NCBI GenBank assembly: GCA_964034945.1
Contig: OZ035962.1
Coordinates: forward strand, 110,735,034 to 110,799,033
Origin: Chrysopilus asiliformis
Taxonomy: Eukaryota > Arthropoda > Insecta > Diptera > Rhagionidae
Direction of reading: 5' to 3'
Length of the DNA: 64,000 bases
Shown here in pieces: positions 57,419 to 64,000 of this stretch. The stretch's first letter is position 1. Every line of letters begins with the position of its first letter. Below the pieces are notes generated by a model. It was not told the DNA's origin. It did not search any database and was given only the letters and a program-made list of their open reading frames with translations. A program made the position numbers and the translations under genes.

Positions 57419-59156
57419 ATGGTCACCCCAAGCTTATGTCATAGAAAATCTATGAGATCGTTCGTATCTATCCCTCAGCAACTCGGCAACAACATAGACA
57501 ACAGGATAGGGTTTCGGGTTTGGCTATGCTAAATCGTGTTGGTCTGGGTTAAATCCGGCAAACGAAGAAGTGTCACATAACATGACAAATGACGAAACTT
57601 TCGCATTCAACTTTAACTTTGGACTAATGCATAATATTTAGATTAACACTAATTTGCATACAGACGACGTCATCGTAAAATCCGTTTCTCGCAATATTTC
57701 TGGATACACATTATATGGTATTATGTAAGGAGCATAGATTAACATACAAAGGATTTGTTTAACACGGTTGTTGTATGCAGTATCCACATTCAAAACACGC
57801 CATTTATTTCAGTTATTGTTAGTTCCTGATGGTGAAATTCTCCAAATACGACAAATAAATAATGCCAGTGGAAAAATCCTCAAGAAAAATTTCGAGATGA
57901 GTACCGACTTAAAAGCTTTGCAGCGTGGATCCCCAACTCCGTTGGGAGGAGGTGGTGAAATCCATCACCTGGATAGGTTGTGGGATGAAATTGTGATACA
58001 GGGCAAAAACTTATAGTCAGTTGTCTACAATTATAAATTCTTCACTTTTCGGGCATTCGGGGAATTCCCTTGAAAAGCCATAATAACCGTGCAGAATCTC
58101 TTCCCGATTACAACGCCGAGTTGGAAACCGTTTGTGGAAATAATGTTTTTGAGTCGATATTTTACAGGCGTTAGGAGGTAATATGCTAAAATGACTGCAG
58201 TCGTCTCATGTAATTCCTTGATTTATGACTTTGTATGACAGTAATTAATTTGCTTTTGTTTTGATTTATATCGCTGAGGCATGTGTGCATACAGCAGCAG
58301 TAGCATACTGTGAAATATACAAGGGAAACTAACTAAAATCCTCCTCTATCCAATACTGTATACTAAAGTATATTCCGTATAAATATGTAGATAGGTAAAA
58401 TATACAAAATTCTATGTCATACAAAGCTGTTCAGCTGCCATTTTCAACTAACTATATGGTTGGGTGCTGCTTCTTTTTTTTATGTTTCATCAGTTAGTTT
58501 GATGTATAACAGACGATTATGCTGGTTCTGACATGCTAAGATAAAATACGAATGACGTGACTAGTTTTATTATTTTTTATTTTAAAGTCTTTGTCTTTAG
58601 ATTGGAAAATGATTGTGCAAAAATGTCTAAAATTAATTACACTGAAAATGTTGCCCTCTACTCGTTTTTTCTTTTTTAAATTTTTTTGCTGAAAGAATCC
58701 GATTTTATTAATCGTTTTACTGCTGCGCTTTTTCAAACAGTAGCTACACAAGCATTTTTTTAGTTACTTTCAAGTTATTGTTTTTTGACTTTCAAAAAAA
58801 AGAAGAAACAGGAGAAAATACTAGTTTCACGATTAATTAATTGTTACCACAAATATTGGCTAAAAAAATCGCAAAAAAGATATTTCCTACCATTCAATAG
58901 AGAGGTTTTAAGGGGTCAGTCCAACATAGGAACATTGAAAAATTGCTTGACTTTTGGAAAATAAAAATTATGGTGAATTTTAATTAACTCTAAACGGCTC
59001 TAATGATTTTAATGAAATTTCGGACTTTCTCCGCCTCCCCAGCTTTCCTGATACTAATTCTTGAGTTCTAAAACTTTTCATAACCGTTCCCAACTGTTCC
59101 AAGCGAAAAGATATGGGTTTATTTCCTATCCCGAGAAATCAAATTTAATCAAAAAA
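57419..59156. other. Unassigned DNA
   Basis: No gene recognised. A plus-strand frame at 57768-58016 (82 codons, GSPTPLGGGGEIHHLDRLWD) is free of repeats; not confirmed. Confidence 0.4.
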
Positions 59157-59689
59157 CATAACAAAAGCTATAATTGCCAATCTGGCAATTATTGAAAACC
59201 CGTATGGTGATTTAATTGAACGGCGTATCAAAATTTCATTTGAATTCAAATTTTCCAATAAGATTTTTTTAAAACTTGTTCCAATTGGATTTTGAAGTAT
59301 GGAAGTTTTATGTAGAATAATATTCTAAATAACTTTTGTTCTTGCACTTTTTTGATAACATGTACCGTTTTTGAGATATTCGCAAAAAACGTTTACATTC
59401 GTATGGGGGGTACCCCCCCTAATGGTCCATTTTTGCCCATTAACGAACTTAGCCTCGCATTTTACAAAAAACGAATCTGCGCAAAATTTCAAGTCTCTAG
59501 CTCAATCCGTGCGCCCGCAATCTGCGCCACAGACAGACAGACGGACAGACGGACGGACATGCAAAATTCAATTTTTTTATCACTCTAAACACACTGGTGT
59601 AATTCATTTTTGTGTGTGATGACGGGATCTTGGCGTTACAAACGGTAAGGCAAAGTTAATATACCTTTTGGTTTCACCATACGGGTATA
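59157..59689 (-). mobile_element. HINE-B copy 4
   Basis: Minus strand TATACCCGTATGG to GTTATG, T-tracts at both ends; CATGTCCGTCCGTCTG core; GAGCTAGAGACTTGAAATTT. Uninterrupted reference for MITE-A3's target in copy 2. Confidence 0.8.
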
Positions 59690-60191
59690 AAAAAAAGCTC
59701 CCAGCAAACACTGGGATTCGCTCTCATGTCGCGCAAGATTCTTCTTTCGTTCTTCCGCGTTTGCCGCGGAGTCATATTTTTATCTCAGGCGTTTCTTCCA
59801 TTATATGAAATAATTGATGTCGTCGCTAACGTACTCAGAAGAATTCCCCATTATTCGTCCAGAAGAATCCCGGGAGAATTTCATGAAGAATGTTCGGCGA
59901 TTACGCTCGCGATAATAAAACGTTTCTCTTTTTTAAAAAACAATTTAATAAAACTTAATATTCACAGCGGAATCATCAACTGAAAGAACAAAAGATAAAA
60001 AGCGTACATGAAATTTTTGTACCTCTCCTCAATTCTCGGTCTCCTGTAACTTAAAGGAATGAAATATTCCGTTTCAATAGCGTTCAGTTAATGTCCGTAT
60101 AGAAAAGTCGCAGGCGAATGCAAAGCGTGATCTCGTTTTCTTCGTTCCGCTGGAAAGAATCGCCTTCTGATCTTCCAGAAGAATCCCGCAG

Positions 60192-60275
60192 AGCACAAAA
60201 GGTCGTAAAGTAGTCGTAGCGACGTTAACATCGACTCTTTATGGTCGCGACGACCACTTTATGACCTTTTGTGCT
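60192..60275. mobile_element. Small foldback (AGCACAAAAGGTC arms)
   Basis: The left arm AGCACAAAAGGTCGTAAAG and further AGTCGTAGCGAC is inverted in GTCGCGACGACCACTTTATG and ACCTTTTGTGCT with a few mismatches. Spacer about 20 nt. 84 bp in total. Confidence 0.65.
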
Positions 60276-60289
60276 ACTTGGGATGTTCT

Positions 60290-60420
60290 ACCAAAGATTT
60301 GTTGAGCTTTTATTTAAATTATGTTTTAAAACCTCAAATTTTAGGGGAAATTTTCATCTGGGGCTACTTGGGGTCGCTGAATCCGAGTCTAGATATCTCA
60401 AAGGCAAGGATATATATAGA
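60290..60420 (+). repeat. GGGGTCGCTGAATCCG family (N), copy 3
   Basis: Contains GGGGAAATTTTCATCTGGGG, then TTGGGGTCGCTGAATCCGAG and ATATCTCAAAGGCAAGGAT. Close to the 62.9 kb copy. Confidence 0.5.
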
Positions 60421-60440
60421 GAGGGCGAAAAAAGTGAGGC

Positions 60441-60840
60441 GATTGGATTTTGATGTATGGAAGGATTATGTAAAATCATATTCTAAACAGATTTCATCTT
60501 TATAAATTTTTCGATATGTTGCACAGTTTTCGAGAAAACTGGAAAAAAATTTCCATTTGTATGGCAGAGGGGGGAAGCAGTCGTTCGATTGGATTTCGAT
60601 GTATGGATGAGTTACGTAAAATCATATTCTAAACAGGTTTCACCTTAATAAATTTTTCAATACGACTCAGCATTTCCGAGAAAATAGAAAAAAAAGTATT
60701 CAATTTGAATGAGAGAGGGGGGAATCTGTGGTCCAACTGGATTTTGATGTGTGTATAAGTAATGTAAAATCATAAGCTATGAAATAGAATCTGGAAATTG
60801 TAAGAAAAAAAATCATGCACCGTTTTTAAAACTAAAAATT
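60441..60840 (+). repeat. Tandem array of the HINE-B module (three units)
   Basis: Units start GATTGGATTTTGATGTATGG (60441), GATTGGATTTCGATGTATGG (60587) and AACTGGATTTTGATGTGTG (60735), spaced 146 and 148 bp. Each includes GTAAAATCATATTCTAAACAG, CAGTTTTCGAGAAAA-like and GAGGGGGGAA words. HINE-B holds a single related unit. Confidence 0.65.
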
Positions 60841-62669
60841 AGTCCAACTACACAATTAAAAACCTCGAATTTTTTTTAATCTAGGGTAATTATTTTGTTT
60901 GAAAATGCAAACAAAATATCCTTAAATTCATTTTCTAGTCATTACATAATTTAAATAAAGAAACAACACACGTAGGTAATCAAATTCGATTGACCAAAAT
61001 TACTAACCCGTAAAATTATACAAAACTAATTTCAAGTTAATTTCAAAACCCCAAAATTTTACTAATTTTCATAATAAAATATGCATTCTTCAGAATAATT
61101 ATTCAAAAACCAGAAAAAAAGATTGTTTAATTATTGTAATTAGTCTTGAAAATTATAGCATAGGGCATAAAAGTGATAAATTTTTAAAATGGAAAATTAT
61201 TATTGTCTCTATCTAAGCTAATATACACAGTATATCGAAATATTATACAACATTTCATTGTAATAGTCGACTACTATCTGTTTAACTATCGCCATCTCGA
61301 ATGAACTTGTGTTCCTATATAGTTTAGAAAATCGGGCAAATACAATATAAATAAGTATGCCATCACCCTTTTTCGACATTTTCGCTCGAGGGCAAAGGGC
61401 GGTTATGAGGCACGTTTGAAGAACACCCCTTAAGATATAGATATGAGTAGAGTTCAAGGGTGGATGGTGGTGACTTGGTTAAAACGATAACTTAAATCAA
61501 GTTCAACTGTTACGAATATGCCTTCCAGCGGAAAAACATAGAAACAGATTCGTTTGGAAGAATTTCCCTAATTGTGATATCGACGGGGTGAGGGATGAGC
61601 AGCATATTTTCCAAGTATTTTGAAAGGGCCACGTCCAATAAAACACGAAACACATCCCTTTTGACTTTCGTAATAACGCTCCATGTTTCTCATCGGGGCA
61701 AAAATAATTTTCTGCTTAAAACTTTGATTAGTTTATTAAAGTAATTTGTCGAAGAATTCATTCGTTTTGCTGTGTTTCGTCATTTTTCACAAGGGTCTAA
61801 ACCAGCATTGAGGGTTTAAAATGGGACGAATTACGGAGAGTAAAGAGAAATGATGCCATTGTGGATCATTTGTTGTGGCCATGGATCTTGAAAAACCTAC
61901 AAATCTTTTGGGTACATAGCATGGATAAGAGGAAAATTCTCGTTACGTTGTACAGACCGATGTTTTTGCAATATTCGTTTGCCATGTACGAGGGGTAATA
62001 CGAAAAGGCATCAAATATTCTCATATGACACAGCAGTATGTTTCATTTTCCTCCCAATGAATTCCCGGTTTGAGTCCTTGTGAACGTTAGGTGCCTCCAA
62101 GCCGTTCTCATTTTCAAATGTGACCAAAATGATGAAAACCGTCACATTTCCACAATTTAGCTATATATCTTCCTCTAGTACCGAACCAACAAGAATTTAC
62201 AAAATTTTCATCATTTTCCTTGGGGCCAAACATTGAAAACATTTTCCCTTTCTGATTCTCATCAAGTTACGGTTTGGCTTTTCAACACAAAAATAATAAT
62301 AACTCTAAAGCTGCTGGAAAACTCCTAAAATTTTAGGATTTTCAGTTAACAGCAAGGCATGTTTTCCAGCGATGGTTGTCGATGACGATGTTTCTCTTTT
62401 CATTATCCTTAATTTTCTAACGGCCAAAATGGCAAATGAAAAGTAAAAAGGTTCAACAAGACGAATATATGTACATACCTTTGGTACGCATTCTTTCATA
62501 TTCGGATTTGGAAACTTATCCTGTGGGCCAGAATACTCAACAAGCTCTTAGAGCAGGTGCGTACTGCGATGGCAACTCTGTAGAATACTGCCAAAGTGGA
62601 AGTTTGAGTTTTTTAAATGCATGAGAACTAATATGGAGGGCGGCACGGACGTCTACTATTACTTACACT
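60841..62669. other. Unassigned DNA
   Basis: No gene recognised. At 62671 CAGTCGAACCTCGATAACTC is a solitary pogo/Tigger-type end without a partner in the window. Confidence 0.45.
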
Positions 62670-62829
62670 GCAGTCGAACCTCGATAACTCTTACCTGATC
62701 GGGACAGAAAAACAAACGAGTTCTCGAAGAATTCAATGGCATCGCGATGCATTAAAAGCTTTTATTTAGCTGGTTTTTTTGTCTATCAGGGTAAAATCTT
62801 GTAATCTAACATTGATCTACTTCCACTTA

Positions 62830-63062
62830 TCCCATAGACTTGAAATTTTGCACACATACGTAGGTCGTGTAGCAATATAAAATTTTTACCATTTCCATTT
62901 CGTCCTTGTAAGAATAACGGAGAGGTTTGTATCATTTTCCTCAATTTTTCCGGAAAAGAATTTCATCTGGTGGTTTTTGGGGTCGCTGAATCGGATTCTG
63001 ATTCCGATTCTGGAGCCACAAAATCCGTAGTGATATCTCAAAAGCAGGTAAATATATTCAAA
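62830..63062 (+). repeat. GGGGTCGCTGAATCGG family (N), copy 4
   Basis: Contains TTTTGGGGTCGCTGAATCGG and ATTCTGATTCCGATTCTGGAG, then ATATCTCAAAAGCAGG. Ends at the LINE fragment junction near 63056. Confidence 0.5.
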
Positions 63063-63063
63063 G

Positions 63064-63549
63064 ACTCAAACTCATATTTGGGCTGGAGCCCCAAAAACTG
63101 TCCTGCAACTGCTGGACCGAATTCAAAAACGTGCGATCCGACTGATTGGAGACAAGTCTTTGACAGATTCACTACCGTCTCTCGAGCATCGTCGCTCTGT
63201 TGGGGTACTTAGCATATTCTATAGATATTTCCATGGGAAATGTTCCACCGAAATTTCCCAACTTATTCCTCCACGGTATATTTTCCCTAGACCCTCTCGT
63301 ACAGCTACACGTGCGCACGACTTCTTCCTTGAGCCTCCCCGCTTTCGTACAGTATAGTTTAGGGGTTCCTTCATTCCGCGAACAACAAGACTTTGGAACA
63401 ATTTACCATCCGATGTGTTCCCCCCGGACTATAACCCGCAGAAGTTCAAGGAGAACATAAATCGGCATCTCCTTTTGTCCTTCCGACCATCCCGAGCTGT
63501 GCTTCGGCATTTAAAGGGTCTTCCCCTAAGCTCTGGCTGTATCTATTAA
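63064..63549 (+). pseudogene. Jockey/CR1-like LINE reverse transcriptase, C-terminal fragment
   Basis: The frame reads THIWAGAPKT, LLDRIQKRAIRLIGD, SLEHRRSVGVLSIFYRYFHG, then SRTATRAHDF, SFIPRTTRLWNNLPSDVFPP, KFKENINRHL and CIY plus TAA. LLDRIQKRAIRLIGD, RTTRLWNNLPSDVFP and the RRSVG..FYRYFHG block are the conserved extreme C-terminus of animal Jockey/CR1 ORF2. One in-frame stop (TAG, 63355-63357) interrupts it. The 5' side is truncated: endonuclease and RT palm are absent. This is a dead 3' fragment. Confidence 0.85.
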
Positions 63550-64000
63550 AAAGAAAAAACAATTTATATAAGCGTGACGAAAGACGGCAGTCATGTTCGA
63601 TTTTTAGTCATACTAAACAAAAAAAGTGACTAAAAAGTATAAAAAAATGAAGTAAAATAAAAAAGCCATAATTTTTTGGGTGCTGGGGTCAGAAATAAAA
63701 GCATAAAAATTAAGTGAAATAAAATATTTATGTCGCTTTTATTTCTGATGCACAGACCCAAAAAAAATTTTTTTTTTATTACATTATATTCAAAAAAAAC
63801 TTTTTTTAAACAAATTTCTTTTATTTCCATTTTTTTTAAATCACAATTAAATAAAAAACGGATTTTTCCAGAGAGTGAAAGTAAGAAACGATTTTGTTAA
63901 ACATTTGGTGTTACCCGAAGACTTTTGGCGAAACCTGGAGATTTCGTGACAAAACCCAGAGCCAGGAAATTCGGGGTTGAAACCCTGAGACTCCGGGTCC
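63550..64000. other. Unassigned AT-rich DNA after the LINE tail
   Basis: Poly-A/T tracts at 63630-63840. No gene. A GAGACTCCGGG-rich end lies at 63950-64000. Confidence 0.5.

Noticed and set aside
57768..58016. 82-codon plus frame (GSPTPLGGGGEIHHLDRLWD)
   Set aside because: Looks protein-like but has no recognised homologue, splice context or neighbours to support it.
60441..60840. Regular spaced repeats that might be a CRISPR or integron array
   Set aside because: Units are about 147 bp, AT-rich, and match a transposon module.
1..64000. tRNA or rRNA genes
   Set aside because: No cloverleaf with A/B boxes or rRNA signature was recognised by eye; a tRNAscan and Rfam run would be decisive.

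Overview
This is a eukaryotic, AT-rich, repeat-dense window with no recognisable host gene. The best guess for the source is an insect, probably a dipteran with a large genome. Support for that guess is the abundance of DINE-1/HINE-like elements (TATACCC start, GTCT/GTCC core, insertion between two Ts) and the mix of MITEs. No bacterial features, tRNA, rRNA or CRISPR array were seen. Most open frames are shadows of repeats: (TCTG)n arrays stay open in several frames.

The recognisable coding material all belongs to mobile elements. It comprises (1) the 3' end of a Jockey/CR1-like LINE reverse-transcriptase ORF at 63.06-63.55 kb, with one in-frame stop; (2) three copies of a 46-codon MADF-domain fragment inside PIF/Harbinger-type elements (8.47-9.54 kb tandem pair, 41.05-41.58 kb); and (3) two fragments of a LINE-like C-terminus fused to a MITE (17.5 and 19.3 kb).

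Layout. 1.7-2.5 kb: Helitron-like element E1 with a TTAA (piggyBac-type) MITE inside. 4.3-9.5 kb: HINE-C copies, a Helitron-like D copy and the Harbinger pair. 10-20 kb: pogo-type MITE, MITE-A copies, several foldback MITEs and the LINE/MITE composites. 22.6-24.4 kb: HINE-B inserted into HINE-B, then a D copy. 26.7-27.6 kb: a large TCTG/TCCG array. 27.7-30.4 kb: MITE-F1, a second TTAA MITE and two foldback MITEs. 32.9-33.8 kb: HINE-B containing MITE-A containing a perfect 102-bp foldback (three levels). 37-39 kb: HINE-B and E2. 41 kb: third Harbinger copy. 43.4-45.3 kb: HINE-C with a 465-bp array, then a 902-bp hAT element. 49.5-51.2 kb: HINE-C split by a 762-bp hAT element. 53-57.4 kb: two MITE-A copies, HINE-C, a GGGTGAC element holding MITE-F2. 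59-60.8 kb: HINE-B and a tandem array of a module also found in HINE-B. 63 kb: LINE tail.

Several nestings give internal proof of target-site duplications (TSDs), because an uninterrupted relative of the host repeat lies elsewhere in the window: TTAA at 1.9 kb, TG at 33.4 kb, CTCAGGAG at 50.3 kb. The intervening stretches look like ordinary intergenic or intronic DNA. The most unusual observation is the pair MITE-F1/F2: near-identical interiors, but private terminal inverted repeats (TIRs) that match within each element and differ between them.
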